In this document: piece after piece, positions 17,503 to 26,779 of the stretch
Layout of the letters: each line of letters opens with the position of its first letter
How positions within the stretch are numbered: position 1 is the stretch's first letter
Translations under genes and position numbers: made by a program
Notes under the pieces: model-generated
What the model was told of the DNA's origin: nothing
The model's database searches: none
The model's input: only the letters and a program-made list of their open reading frames with translations
From: an uncultured Roseburia sp.
GTDB lineage: Bacteria > Bacillota > Clostridia > Lachnospirales > Lachnospiraceae
Assembly (NCBI GenBank): GCA_947573605.1
Contig: CANPGM010000023.1
Span: 1 to 54,472, forward strand
Length of the DNA: 54,472 nt
Direction: 5' to 3'

Positions 17503-17838
17503 CGCATGCGTCTGGCGACGCTGTTTCCTATTAAGATTCGGGTGTCAAAAGGCAGGTTTTAAGCTGTTGTCTGGCAAAATGCACAAAATATCACTCGCTG
17601 TATGTTCCGGCAAACGGATTCTCTAAATGCTCTGACCATGTGATTTCTCTGCAATGCAACCGCCCGCCAATCGCCATCCCGGCTCATTGCGGGCTGTATG
17701 GTACATCCATGTACCATACTTGCAGGCAGTGAACAGAGCATTAAGAGAATCTCATTTTCCTGCACTAAACAGCTCCGTGATTTATTTTGTACAATTTGCC
17801 GGTTCAAATCGAAAAGACTGCCTTTTGACACCCGAATC
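17479..17838. repeat. Fold-back repeat element, copy 1 (MITE-like)
   Basis: The core, 17535-17838 (304 bp), has perfect 21-bp terminal inverted repeats: GATTCGGGTGTCAAAAGGCA(G) at 17535-17555 and its complement at 17818-17838. Inside, the two arms remain imperfectly complementary over roughly 110 bp (for example GATTCTCTAAATGCTCT against GATTCTCTTAATGCTCT). The centre holds a 24-bp palindrome, GTATGGTACAT-CC-ATGTACCATAC. A hairpin with a T run on the minus strand (AGCGTC/GACGCT, 17484-17502) precedes the element and is shared with copy 2. A 90-codon frame inside it (17559-17831, minus) is probably incidental. There is no transposase. Clear target duplications were not found. Confidence 0.85.
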
Positions 17839-17883
17839 CTATCAGGTAAAAAACGTCGCTTCGTGCGCCGCTTCCATCATACA

Positions 17884-17913
17884 GAAAAAGGCATCCGCCC
17901 AAAAGCGAATGCC
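17884..17913 (-). terminator. Terminator after the M56 protease gene
   Basis: On the minus strand GGCATTCGC and GCGGATGCC pair over 9 bp (one G-T) around a 6-nt loop and are followed by TTTTT. It begins 8 bp after the stop codon of the M56 gene. Confidence 0.88.
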
Positions 17914-17920
17914 TGAAATC

Positions 17921-19324
17921 CTAATAACTATATGTAACGTTTACTGACAATGTCGACCCGCCGTTATTTTCTACAAAAATATAATAATATCTGCCTGCAT
18001 CCGATGTAAATGTATTCGCTGTATTACCGCCTGCACAAGAAGATGACATTTCCGTAGAGCCCCATTGAATCCCATACTTATAAGGAACAGTGTTCGGCTT
18101 ACCCATACAAACTATAAAAATTTCCGTGCCTTCCGGCAGATAAATTTTGTTGGACAATGCTTTTGTTCCTGGTGCAACCTCCCACCCAAAGCTGTTTCCA
18201 CCACGCGTCGTATTACTGTTACTGCCCATAAAGACCGCATTGTCCATCCAATTCGGATCCAATTCCGTCACCTGCACCTCCGAGGCTTCGCTTTCCGCGA
18301 CCACGATTTCCTTCTGCGTCGCCTTATACAGCTCGTCGTTCCATTCGGCCAGTTTTACGGTCGCGGCATAAGCAGAAATTGTGCTGATGATCATCAGACT
18401 GAATACCACCGCATAGGCCGTCCATTTCGGAAACTGCTTTTTATTGTTATTTAAGGTATATTTCAACATGTAATCAATCCTCCTTTCCAATCCTGACTTG
18501 CTTTTAAAAAGCATATGAGAATCGAACATATCCCGTTCTTTTAGTTTGTCCTCGTCAAAAATATCAAAAAGAGTCTGATAATATTCTTTTCTGCTGACAT
18601 TCTCCTTTTCCAGATAGGAAATTCCCACATTGTCGCAATTGATTTCACACCAGTTATCCGCCAGCATAGAAACCAGATAAACAAAGGGATTCAGGCTCTG
18701 GACAATCTCTAAGAGCGCCGTTAAGATTTTAATCACCAAATCCCTCTTTTTAAAATGAGCAAGTTCATGATAATAAATCGCTGTTATCTCATGCTTCTCA
18801 TATCTTAAGTAAGGCAGAAGCACTTTTTTATGAATAATTCCTACCGCCATCGGACTGAAAATCATATCGCATCGCACAGCTTCGACTTTGCATTTCAGTT
18901 TCAATTTGTTTTTGATTCTCTCAAATTCGGCAAGTCTCATCGGATCGTCTTCACTGACTACTCCCGCTAAAATCTCATCCAGATTCTGCCGCTTTCTGAT
19001 GTGCCTGACACAGTTAATCACTGCGCCCACAAAACAAGAGATTAAAAACAGCCTGACGGCCGGCAGCTCCGTATTGATGGCAATCACCCGTTCCCAAAGC
19101 AGATTGTCGGGCTGATGAATATATCCGTCCTTATGAAACAACTGTACTGCAATTCCCGTAAGCGGAAGATAAAACATAATAATCGTACATTTCAGACCCA
19201 GATAAATCACCCCAAGCCGCCTTTTTTCAAATAATTTACAGACGACTGCCCAAAGCCCCAGCATAAACGTACCTGTAATTGCCGAAGTCAAAAGATAGTA
19301 AATGAAAATGCTACTCAAGTTCAT
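17921..19324 (-). CDS. M56 (BlaR1-like) membrane metalloprotease sensor
   Basis: A 467-residue antirepressor-type protein. Transmembrane segments lie at about 8-30, 42-65 and 92-110. The zinc protease motif HELAH is at residues 187-191 on the cytoplasmic side, and a further membrane segment lies near 305-325. It pairs with the BlaI gene just upstream, which it would cleave upon signal. Unlike BlaR1 the extracytoplasmic part is not a penicillin-binding domain. It is about 120 residues of predicted beta strands rich in Gly, Ser, Asn and aromatic residues (ending GGSTLSVNVTYSY), so the signal is unlikely to be a beta-lactam bound in the classical way. The ATG at 19324 overlaps the end of BlaI. 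Confidence 0.88.
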   Translation of the reverse strand: MNLSSIFIYYLLTSAITGTFMLGLWAVVCKLFEKRRLGVIYLGLKCTIIMFYLPLTGIAVQLFHKDGYIHQPDNLLWERVIAINTELPAVRLFLISCFVGAVINCVRHIRKRQNLDEILAGVVSEDDPMRLAEFERIKNKLKLKCKVEAVRCDMIFSPMAVGIIHKKVLLPYLRYEKHEITAIYYHELAHFKKRDLVIKILTALLEIVQSLNPFVYLVSMLADNWCEINCDNVGISYLEKENVSRKEYYQTLFDIFDEDKLKERDMFDSHMLFKSKSGLERRIDYMLKYTLNNNKKQFPKWTAYAVVFSLMIISTISAYAATVKLAEWNDELYKATQKEIVVAESEASEVQVTELDPNWMDNAVFMGSNSNTTRGGNSFGWEVAPGTKALSNKIYLPEGTEIFIVCMGKPNTVPYKYGIQWGSTEMSSSCAGGNTANTFTSDAGRYYYIFVENNGGSTLSVNVTYSY

Positions 19325-19703
19325 CAATTTTTTTCTTTATTCTCTCCTTTTCTTCTTTCGTAAGCTTAATACTGTCAAACATTCCGCAGACAAATGCGGC
19401 AACATTTCCGTGATCAAAGTATTCGATACTTTCCGCTACCGTACTCATTTTATAATCTGTCTTCGCTACCGCCGGCTGATAGTACGAATACCTTCCTCTG
19501 CGGTAAACGTTGAGATAGCCTTTTTTTGTCAGGCGCGACAGAAAAGTAGAAACAGTCTGCGGTTTCCACTCCTTATTAAATTCACGATTTACATTTTCCA
19601 TTACGCGCTGCAAATCAAGGTCCTCTGTCGAGTCCCAGATTACTTTCATAACCATCTTTTCACATGTTGAAATTTCATTCGGATCCATTTTTATTCCTCC
19701 CAC
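19311..19703 (-). CDS. BlaI/MecI-family transcriptional repressor (second copy)
   Basis: A 130-residue winged-helix repressor: ISTCEKMVMKVIWDSTEDLDLQRVMENV, then WKPQTVSTFLSRLTKKGYLNVYRRGRYSYYQP. The C terminus has the helical dimerisation and cleavage region. It overlaps the M56 gene by 14 bp, the usual BlaI-BlaR1 order and coupling. It likely represses its own operon through the dyad at 19741-19761. RBS GGGAGG lies upstream of the ATG at 19703 or the next Met, at 19688. Confidence 0.92.
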   Translation of the reverse strand: MGGIKMDPNEISTCEKMVMKVIWDSTEDLDLQRVMENVNREFNKEWKPQTVSTFLSRLTKKGYLNVYRRGRYSYYQPAVAKTDYKMSTVAESIEYFDHGNVAAFVCGMFDSIKLTKEEKERIKKKIDELE

Positions 19704-19740
19704 ACTAAAAATTATGAATCATCGCGCGCTTTTTCATAAT

Positions 19741-19761
19741 ACACATCACCTGACGACGTGT
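19741..19761. promoter_or_regulatory. Candidate BlaI operator dyad
   Basis: ACACATCACCTGACGACGTGT is an imperfect dyad (ACAC-TC / GA-GTGT). It lies just downstream of the promoter at 19780-19808, the usual place for a BlaI-type operator. A second ACACGT block lies beside it. Assignment is by position and symmetry only. Confidence 0.4.
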
Positions 19762-19779
19762 CCCTACGTGTGTAAGTGA

Positions 19780-19808
19780 AGCATAACACCTGGGTTTATT
19801 ATGTGCAA
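19780..19808 (-). promoter_or_regulatory. Promoter of the BlaI-M56 operon
   Basis: On the minus strand TTGCAC (19803-19808) and TATGCT (19780-19785) are 17 bp apart, about 75 bp upstream of the repressor start. Confidence 0.7.
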
Positions 19809-19878
19809 TCTTATTCCGCGCCTATTACTATAATCTAACATTTTTACTGAATAATCAAGAACTTCTTTACAATTCTTC

Positions 19879-21732
19879 TTATTTCCCAATCATTTCGGGA
19901 TCGCCAAGCGAATAATCCGCCCTTATTCTCGAAAAATTCCGGTTATAACAGGGGTCCCCCGCACGTAGAAATTTTTCCCAGCGATTCCGCATAAACTCGA
20001 TTTCTCTGCCGAACCGTTCGATTTTCTCAGGCGAATCTTCCGCCCCCCTGGATTTGGATTCATAATGATACGCCTCAACCTGCGGCAGATATACGACCAG
20101 GTATCCCATCCGACGCACTTTTAAGCAGAAATCCACATCATTAAAAGCTACGGCAAGCTCTTCCTCAAAACCGCCCGCCGCTTCATAGACGCTTCGCTTT
20201 ACCATCATAAGCGCCGCCGTCACAGCGCTGTAGTCCATCATAAGCGACGCCCGGTGCATATATCCGCTGCGCGTCCGTTTCATGCCCTGAAACAGATTCG
20301 CTCCGATACCCCTGAGACTTCCGCCGATGCCGACCGCAATTCCCGCATGCTGAATCGTATTATCCGGATAGTAAAGCTTCGCGCCCGCAATACCGACGTC
20401 GTCCCTTTCACAGACCGAAAGCATTTCGCCAAGCCAGTCCGGATTTATAAGCTCCACATCATTGTTTAACAGCACCAGATAACTCCCGGACGCATGACGG
20501 ACGCCGAAATTATTGATTTTGGAATAGTTGAACGAATCGGGATAAACGACCACTTTGATGTGATCCGAAGCAATTTCTTTGTAGTAAGCAAATGTCTCTT
20601 CCTTCACGCTGTTGTTTTCTACAATAATTACTTCATAATTTGTATCATTTGATTTCTGAATCGCTTTTATACATTTTTTCAGCGTTTCCGCTTCATCCTT
20701 ATTCGGAATAATAATCGATACCAGAGGCTTTTCCTTTAATTCGTAATGAACGCGATAAAAGCCGAAATACTGCATAGGCTCCACTTCGCCGCGAATGCCG
20801 CACCGTTTTAAGTGCGCTTCAAGCGCCCGTTTTCCGGCCAGAAGCGCGTAATCTTTACTGCCGCCTCCCCCTGCCGTAGAAAGCTCATGCACGCGCCAGT
20901 GGTACAGAATTTTGGGAATGTGTACGATTTGGGACGCTTCCTCTGCACATCTTAGAACAAAATCATAATCCTGCGCGCCCTCGTATTCTTTTCTTATGCC
21001 GCCTGTTTTCTCAATTAACGCCTTCGATACGACAAGGAAATGCGTAATATAATTATTGGCGCGAAGCAGATCAAGGTTAAAATCCGGCTTAAAATGAGGG
21101 TCCATATACCGGCTTTGCAACGCGTCTGTCTTGTCCTCGTCGGAATATAATAAATCCGGCAAAGCGCCGTTTTTCTGTCCCGCCATAATTGCCGCAGCCA
21201 TCTCGTAGAGCGCGTCCGGCGTTATCACGTCGTCGTGATCCAAGAAACCGATATAGCTGCCGGAAGCCATTTCTATTGCGGCGTTGGTGTTTTCCGCAAT
21301 ACCGCCGTTAGTATCCAGATGCCGGTAGCGGATGCGTCCCGCGCCATTGCCCGCTTCCTTATCCTTTTTTTGATATTCCTCTATGACAGCGGCAATCGCT
21401 GTCCTCTCCTTTTCCATCGTCCCGTCCGCAAAACAGAGTTCGAAATTGTCATACGAAGATTGCAGCACGGAATCGATCAATTCGCGCAAAAAACGCTCCG
21501 GCGTCCGATACAGCGGTATTACAATACTGATTTTCGGCTTATTCTCCCATTTTTCGGCGCGGCGCTTCTGCTCTGCGAGCTCCGCCTCCGACGCCTTTCT
21601 TTTTTCATACCATTCGTCATAGGGAACGGCCTCCTGCTCTTTTTTTTCTTCCAGCCGGATTAAAAACTCTTTAAAACCGTAATGCTTTAAATAGCGGAGC
21701 CCTTTCCTGATATTTGCTGCGCTGATTTTCAT
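19879..21732 (-). CDS. Double-domain GT2 glycosyltransferase
   Basis: A 617-residue cytosolic or membrane-associated enzyme with two GT-A family 2 domains. The first starts near ISIVIPLYRTPERFLRELI and has the acidic metal-binding motif in GFLDHDDVITPDAL. The second starts near VSIIIPNKDEAETLKKCI and has LLNNDVELINPDW and a C-terminal NDVDFCLKVRRMG. The two-domain form, as in rhamnan/O-antigen type synthases, can add two different linkages. The ATG at 21732 has GGAG 7 bases upstream. Upstream in-frame codons to 21780 lack a site. It is closely related to the next gene (same C-terminal AYHYESKSRG block), pointing to a duplication. Confidence 0.9.
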   Translation of the reverse strand: MKISAANIRKGLRYLKHYGFKEFLIRLEEKKEQEAVPYDEWYEKRKASEAELAEQKRRAEKWENKPKISIVIPLYRTPERFLRELIDSVLQSSYDNFELCFADGTMEKERTAIAAVIEEYQKKDKEAGNGAGRIRYRHLDTNGGIAENTNAAIEMASGSYIGFLDHDDVITPDALYEMAAAIMAGQKNGALPDLLYSDEDKTDALQSRYMDPHFKPDFNLDLLRANNYITHFLVVSKALIEKTGGIRKEYEGAQDYDFVLRCAEEASQIVHIPKILYHWRVHELSTAGGGGSKDYALLAGKRALEAHLKRCGIRGEVEPMQYFGFYRVHYELKEKPLVSIIIPNKDEAETLKKCIKAIQKSNDTNYEVIIVENNSVKEETFAYYKEIASDHIKVVVYPDSFNYSKINNFGVRHASGSYLVLLNNDVELINPDWLGEMLSVCERDDVGIAGAKLYYPDNTIQHAGIAVGIGGSLRGIGANLFQGMKRTRSGYMHRASLMMDYSAVTAALMMVKRSVYEAAGGFEEELAVAFNDVDFCLKVRRMGYLVVYLPQVEAYHYESKSRGAEDSPEKIERFGREIEFMRNRWEKFLRAGDPCYNRNFSRIRADYSLGDPEMIGK

Positions 21733-21811
21733 ATTTTTCTCCATTTCTGCGCTTTTTTGCGCATGACGAGTTTGTGGCAAGCCCGTTTCGGCTTTGCAGC
21801 GCGTGTCCGAT

Positions 21812-24250
21812 TCAGGCTTTTCGAAGTGAAAAATCGGAGTCGGAAAGCGTCAGATTCGGATTATAGTAGGGATCGCCCTTTGACAGCTCCTTCTCCCATT
21901 TTTGCCTGAACAGTTCGATCTCTCCGTTAAACCGTTCGACTTTTTCCGGCGTATCCTCAAGTCCTCTTGATTTGGACTCATAATGATACAGCTTTGCATA
22001 CGGATTATATACGATTAACTTTCCTGTCTTTCTTACTTTCATACAGTAATCAATATCGTTAAAGGCGACCCTTAAATCTTCCGATAAACCGCCCACCTCT
22101 TCAAACACAGTTCGTTTTGTCATCATGCAGGCTGCAGTTACCGCACTGTAGTCCTGCGCGCAGATAATTCTGCCGAAGTATCCGGTATCATAACCCGATT
22201 TTCCGATAAACGTATGCCCTGCTATCCCGCCGAAACCAAGTACGACTCCCGCATGCTGAATCGTGTCGTCTTCGTAGTACAGTCTTGCTCCGACCGCACC
22301 GACGTCGTCCCGCATACAATAACCCAAAAGCTCTCTGATACAGTCCGTTTCCTGCATTTCCGTATCGTTATTTAAAAGCAGAAAATAGTCGCCCGCCGCA
22401 TGGGAAGCGCCGAAATTGTTGACGGCGGAAAAATTAAATGCACCCCGATACGTTACGAATTTTATCCGGTCGGAAGCGATCCTTTTATAATAATCAAATG
22501 TCGCCGCTTCCGTGCTGTTATTTTCTATGATAATCACTTCGTAATTCGGATAATCCGATTTCCGAATCGAAGCAAGGCATTTCTCAAGGTCGTCCGTATG
22601 ATCTTTGTTCGGAATCAAAACGGAGACAAGCGGTTCCTTTCGCCACTCATATATCGTCCGGTACATTCCGTAAAATTCTCCGTGTTCCGCCCGCGCCGGA
22701 ATGCCCAGTCTTTGATAGTGCGCTTCAATCGCGCGTCTGCCCGCCTCAAACGCATATCGTTTGCTGTCGGGATTGGCCGCCGTAGAATCAATATGACAGC
22801 GCCAATGATACAGAATCTTCGGAATATGAAAAATCTTTTCCGCCTGTTCGACGCAGCGCAAAATAAAATCGTAGTCCTGGGCTCCGTCGTACTCGCTGCG
22901 AAAGCCGCCTGCTTTCTGCAATATTTCTTTCCTGAATGCAAAAAGGTGACAGATATAATTCATACTGCACAATAAGTCAATATTAAAGTCCGACTTAAAG
23001 TGGGGGTCGAAGTATTTTTTCCCGTCCATGCTGACTTTGTCCTCATCCGTATAAACCACGTCTACAGACGGGTCTTTATTCCAGACCGCCGCCAGCTCGA
23101 AAAGCGCCTCCGGCGGCAGCAAATCGTCATGATCGGCAAGGACAATCACCTCTCCCGACGCCATCGAGAGCGCCTCGTTTGTATTCCCTGCAATCCCTTT
23201 ATTTTCTTCAAGCGTCTTAAAGTGAATCCGTTCATCCTCTTTCGCATACTGTTTCAGTAATTCCGTCAGCGGAGAATCAATCCCGCTTCCGTCCGCAATC
23301 AAAAGCTCCCAGTTTTTCCACGTCTGATTTCGCACGGAATTTATCATTTGCCGCAGGTATTCCGGATTCGTCCGATATGCCGGAATCACAACCGAGAAGA
23401 AAATTTGATTCGGAAGCTGTTTCTCTCTCTGCTCCCGCAGCGTCTCCGGCGGGGTTTCGTGACGCTTCCGCCATTCTTCATACGGAAACGCCTCTTTTTT
23501 TCCGATTTTACGATATATTTTTTTGATTGTTTCACGCATTCCGTTTCTCGTGAGATATTTGCAGGTTTTATCAAACCATTTATGCGTCAAACCATCCGTT
23601 CCGTCTCCGGGATTGACGCGGTATACAGACCGCTTTTCTCCGTCCTCCATTTTCAGACACAGTCGCACGGCCTCTTTTTTTGCGTTTTCTCCGCTCAACG
23701 GCACGCTTATTTTAAAACCGGGCTTTTGTGTCTCGTCCAGTTCATAGAAGGCGCCGCACAAATCCCGCCTGTAATATCTGGTACATGCAAACGGAACGTC
23801 TCTTCCGTCCTTGTCTGCGACGGAGAGCGCCACTTCTTTTTCTCCTGCCGCCCATCCGGTCAGCTCCAGGTTTTTGTCCGTTATCTTCACGGATTCTATA
23901 TAGTATTCGACTCTCTTTTTTAAGCGTTTCAGTTCTTTTGATGAAACGGAAAAAATTTTTTCCCCGGTAACGCAAAAAAGAGCCAGACGGCCGGAGGCTT
24001 TTCCCTGCTCCGGCAGCGTGACTGTCCCTGTCAGTTCTTCGTTGATTTCGTATGCGTTTGCAATATATTTCTGCCGTACGTCGGCTCCCTTTTTGGTAAA
24101 TACCGTAAGTTTGGCCGCCTTTTTATTCTGATATGCCACAAGCTCACAGGCGCCTTTTCCGGCCGGGTGAAACCATCCCGTAAAAACCAGCCTGTCCGTT
24201 TCCTTTAAGTGAAACCTGATTCGTTCCACAATAAACCTGCGTACTGCCAT
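21812..24250 (-). CDS. Large double-domain GT2 glycosyltransferase with N-terminal beta domain
   Basis: An 812-residue enzyme. The first 230 residues form a beta-rich region (LVFTGWFHPAGKGACELVAY and onward) of the kind attached to some polysaccharide glycosyltransferases. Two GT2 domains follow: FFSVVIPAYRTNPEYLRQMI with VLADHDDLLPPEALFEL, and VSVLIPNKDHTDDLEKCLAS with LLNNDTEMQETDC and FNDIDYCMKVRKTG. The start is uncertain. The ATG at 24250 follows GGATTGGAAAAAT. A TTG at 24319 would overlap manC by 14 bp. Paralogous to the preceding enzyme. It presumably builds the polymer from GDP-linked and other sugars supplied by its neighbours. Confidence 0.88.
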   Translation of the reverse strand: MAVRRFIVERIRFHLKETDRLVFTGWFHPAGKGACELVAYQNKKAAKLTVFTKKGADVRQKYIANAYEINEELTGTVTLPEQGKASGRLALFCVTGEKIFSVSSKELKRLKKRVEYYIESVKITDKNLELTGWAAGEKEVALSVADKDGRDVPFACTRYYRRDLCGAFYELDETQKPGFKISVPLSGENAKKEAVRLCLKMEDGEKRSVYRVNPGDGTDGLTHKWFDKTCKYLTRNGMRETIKKIYRKIGKKEAFPYEEWRKRHETPPETLREQREKQLPNQIFFSVVIPAYRTNPEYLRQMINSVRNQTWKNWELLIADGSGIDSPLTELLKQYAKEDERIHFKTLEENKGIAGNTNEALSMASGEVIVLADHDDLLPPEALFELAAVWNKDPSVDVVYTDEDKVSMDGKKYFDPHFKSDFNIDLLCSMNYICHLFAFRKEILQKAGGFRSEYDGAQDYDFILRCVEQAEKIFHIPKILYHWRCHIDSTAANPDSKRYAFEAGRRAIEAHYQRLGIPARAEHGEFYGMYRTIYEWRKEPLVSVLIPNKDHTDDLEKCLASIRKSDYPNYEVIIIENNSTEAATFDYYKRIASDRIKFVTYRGAFNFSAVNNFGASHAAGDYFLLLNNDTEMQETDCIRELLGYCMRDDVGAVGARLYYEDDTIQHAGVVLGFGGIAGHTFIGKSGYDTGYFGRIICAQDYSAVTAACMMTKRTVFEEVGGLSEDLRVAFNDIDYCMKVRKTGKLIVYNPYAKLYHYESKSRGLEDTPEKVERFNGEIELFRQKWEKELSKGDPYYNPNLTLSDSDFSLRKA

Positions 24251-24305
24251 ATTTTTCCAATCCGTAAGGTATCGCGCGGTGTTTCCCCGCAATGCCTTCC
24301 TTTGT

Positions 24306-25637
24306 TTATTCGTCCTCAAATACCTCGTCGCCGCACGAATCGCCGATGCTGATTTCGATACACCTTAAATCGGCTCCCTCGGCCCTTAAGGAATGACCTT
24401 TTCCTGCCGCGATGCTGACCGACGAGCCAGCCAGAAGATCCACTTCGACGCCTTCCAGTATCAGTTTACCCATTCCCGACAAAACAGTCAAGGTCTCGGT
24501 ATGTTTTAAGTGCCTGTGGTAAGGCATTTCTCTGCCGTCAAGTACTTTAATGCGGCGGATCACGCTTTTCACGCCGTCGTCCTCGTCGCTTCCGATGGTT
24601 TTGACTGTTCCGAACCGTCTTTCCTCGTATTTGGACTCGTCGGAAATATGGACGAGGCAGTCCTTAATATAGGAACTCTGATGCTTATCCGCAACCAGGA
24701 TTCCGTCGTGCGACGCGGCGATTACCATATCTTTTGCACCCATTATTACCATCGGGATTCCGAGTACGTTGACCGCATGACTGTTTTCGCAGGTATCGTC
24801 CCAGGTCACGTCGCCGATGCTCTTTTCCCGCATTTCCTCGGTCAGGGTGTTCCAGGTTCCCAGGTCTTTCCAGACGCCGTCAAACTTTACGGCGGCCAGC
24901 TTATCCCAGTGCTCTAAGATTTCATAATCGAAGCTTTTTTTCGGCAGTTTTTCGTAATCGGCCGTCAGCGCGTCGTAATCGGCTGTTACGCCGTATTTTT
25001 TCAGCCATTCTACCGCCATGCCGAGTTTAAAACAGAACACGCCGCAGTTCCAGAGCGCGCCTTCTTTTACCAGTTCTTCCGCCGCCGCTTCATCCGGCTT
25101 CTCCCGGAATCCCTTTACGGCAAGCGGTTCCATGCCGCTCTGTTCCGGTACGATATAACCGTATTTGGTAGAGGGATAGGTCGGAGCGCCGCCCAAAAGG
25201 CCGATTGTATTGTCCGCGTTTTTTACATAGTCGCCCAGCCTTTTTATGCTGTCAAAAAATTCTACCGAAGTATAGGGATCAACCGGCAGGAATGCGGCTA
25301 CGTCGTCTTCTTTTGCTCCTTTTTTGGAAAGCAGATACGCGCAGGACAGCATGACCGCCGGAAACGTATCTCTCCTCATCGGCTCGACCGCCACTTCCGC
25401 CGCGCCGCCGAGCTGGCTGTCTATCAGCTCTTCCTGCGCGCCGCTGGCGCACACAATGGTGTTTTTGGAAAGCCCCGCGTCTTTTAACTGCCCGAATACG
25501 CGCTGAAGCATGGAGCATTTCTCAGCGCCGGTTTCACCGTCATAATTCATCAGCTTAATATACTGCTTGGAATAAAGGTCATTCGACAGCGGCCAGAGCC
25601 GTTTCCCGGAACCGCCGGATAATAATACAATATACAT
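24306..25637 (-). CDS. manC: Mannose-1-phosphate guanylyltransferase with cupin domain
   Basis: A 443-residue enzyme that makes GDP-mannose from mannose 1-phosphate and GTP. The nucleotidyltransferase signature LLSGGSGKRLWPLSNDLYSKQY is at residues 4-25, with FLPVDPY and VKGFREKPDEAAAEE later. The C-terminal 110 residues are a cupin (MPYHRHLKHTETLTVLSGMG), as in bifunctional ManC/mannose-6-phosphate isomerases, although isomerase activity cannot be judged here. The ATG at 25637 follows AAAGGA at 6 bases. It feeds Gmd, encoded two genes upstream. Confidence 0.94.
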   Translation of the reverse strand: MYIVLLSGGSGKRLWPLSNDLYSKQYIKLMNYDGETGAEKCSMLQRVFGQLKDAGLSKNTIVCASGAQEELIDSQLGGAAEVAVEPMRRDTFPAVMLSCAYLLSKKGAKEDDVAAFLPVDPYTSVEFFDSIKRLGDYVKNADNTIGLLGGAPTYPSTKYGYIVPEQSGMEPLAVKGFREKPDEAAAEELVKEGALWNCGVFCFKLGMAVEWLKKYGVTADYDALTADYEKLPKKSFDYEILEHWDKLAAVKFDGVWKDLGTWNTLTEEMREKSIGDVTWDDTCENSHAVNVLGIPMVIMGAKDMVIAASHDGILVADKHQSSYIKDCLVHISDESKYEERRFGTVKTIGSDEDDGVKSVIRRIKVLDGREMPYHRHLKHTETLTVLSGMGKLILEGVEVDLLAGSSVSIAAGKGHSLRAEGADLRCIEISIGDSCGDEVFEDE

Positions 25638-25818
25638 TGTAATCCTTTCCGCCGCCCAAAGCGGCACAAATAATCATTTGTTTCGAAACGCAATCTCCTT
25701 TTGCCAATATCGAGAACGCCCATATGGCATTCCCGGTCATGAGCAGGCATCAGAGACGCCGCAGAAAATCTTTGCGAAGCATCCGATGGCGCGAGCGTTA
25801 GATTTTCTTCTCACATTT
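25638..25818. other. Intergenic region between fcl and manC with inverted repeats
   Basis: This 181-bp gap contains a 9-bp inverted repeat, AGAAAATCT/AGATTTTCT, spaced by about 28 nt next to the fcl stop. A GC hairpin (GCCGC-TTTG-GGCGGC) lies directly before the manC ribosome site. No gene is convincing. The hairpins may tune mRNA stability inside the operon. Confidence 0.45.
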
Positions 25819-26760
25819 TTAGCGTTCCGCCCGCATCGGATTGTTTAAGAAATCTTCGTAGGTCAGACGGATTCCCTCTTCGAGTTCCGTCCGATAGCGC
25901 CATCCAAGTCTTTCGAGTTTGCTAACGTCTAATAACTTTCTCGGCGTTCCGTCCGGTTTGGAAGGATCCCATTTGATTTCACCCGTGTATCCGATTACCT
26001 TTGCGACAAGTTCGGTCAGTTCTTTAATCGTCAGTTCTTTTCCGGTTCCTACATTTACCGTCTCGTTTCCGCTATAGTGGTTCATCAGATAGACGCAGGC
26101 ATCCGCCAGATCGTCCACATATAAAAATTCACGCAGAGGAGCTCCCGTACCCCAGCAGGTCACTTCGCCGGACCCGGCCTCTTTCGCCTCGTGAAACCGG
26201 CGGATCAATGCCGGAAGCACATGACTGTGTTCGGGATGATAATTATCATTCGGTCCGTATAAGTTTGTCGGCATCACGGAAATATAGTCCGTATGGTACT
26301 GCCGGTTTAAATATTCGCAGTATTTTAATCCGCTGATTTTCGCAAGCGCATACGCTTCGTTTGTTTTCTCCAGTTCGCTTGTTAAAAGACAGCTTTCCTT
26401 CATCGGCTGCGGCGCCATGCGCGGATATATACAGGAAGAACCTAAAAACAACAGTTTTTTGCAGTTGTTTTTCCATGCCTCGTGAATGACGTTCATCTCC
26501 AAAACCATATTGTCATACATAAAATCCGCAAGCGCTCCGCTGTTCGCCATAATTCCGCCGACCTTAGCCGCCGCTAAAAATACATAGTCCGGCTTTTCCT
26601 GTGCAAAAAAGTCTTCGACCTCCGTCTGCCTGCAGAGATTCAGCTCTTTATGCGTTTTTGTAATAATATTGTGAAAACCTTCTTTTTCCAACGCACGGAT
26701 GATTGCGGAGCCGACCATTCCGCGATGTCCCGCGACATAAATTTTTGCGTCTTTTTCCAT
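25819..26760 (-). CDS. fcl: GDP-L-fucose synthase
   Basis: A 313-residue epimerase-reductase that turns GDP-4-keto-6-deoxymannose into GDP-L-fucose with NADPH. The short-chain dehydrogenase glycine motif is [17 protein letters not shown]. The SS(C)IYP block and the catalytic Tyr and Lys in [13 protein letters not shown] are present, as is [11 protein letters not shown]. The length is typical of WcaG/Fcl. The ATG at 26760 has GGGG upstream and begins 20 bp after the gmd stop. A longer frame to 26814 overlaps gmd and is unlikely. Confidence 0.95.
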   Translation of the reverse strand: MEKDAKIYVAGHRGMVGSAIIRALEKEGFHNIITKTHKELNLCRQTEVEDFFAQEKPDYVFLAAAKVGGIMANSGALADFMYDNMVLEMNVIHEAWKNNCKKLLFLGSSCIYPRMAPQPMKESCLLTSELEKTNEAYALAKISGLKYCEYLNRQYHTDYISVMPTNLYGPNDNYHPEHSHVLPALIRRFHEAKEAGSGEVTCWGTGAPLREFLYVDDLADACVYLMNHYSGNETVNVGTGKELTIKELTELVAKVIGYTGEIKWDPSKPDGTPRKLLDVSKLERLGWRYRTELEEGIRLTYEDFLNNPMRAER

Positions 26761-26779
26761 GTCTGTCCCCATTTCCGCG

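Noticed and set aside
17559-17831. 90-codon minus-strand frame inside the fold-back element
   Set aside because: It follows the inverted-repeat structure and has no ribosome site. Whether it is kept in other copies is unknown because copy 2 is cut off.
25550-25750. 66-codon minus-strand frame between fcl and manC
   Set aside because: It has no ribosome site or similarity and overlaps the manC start.
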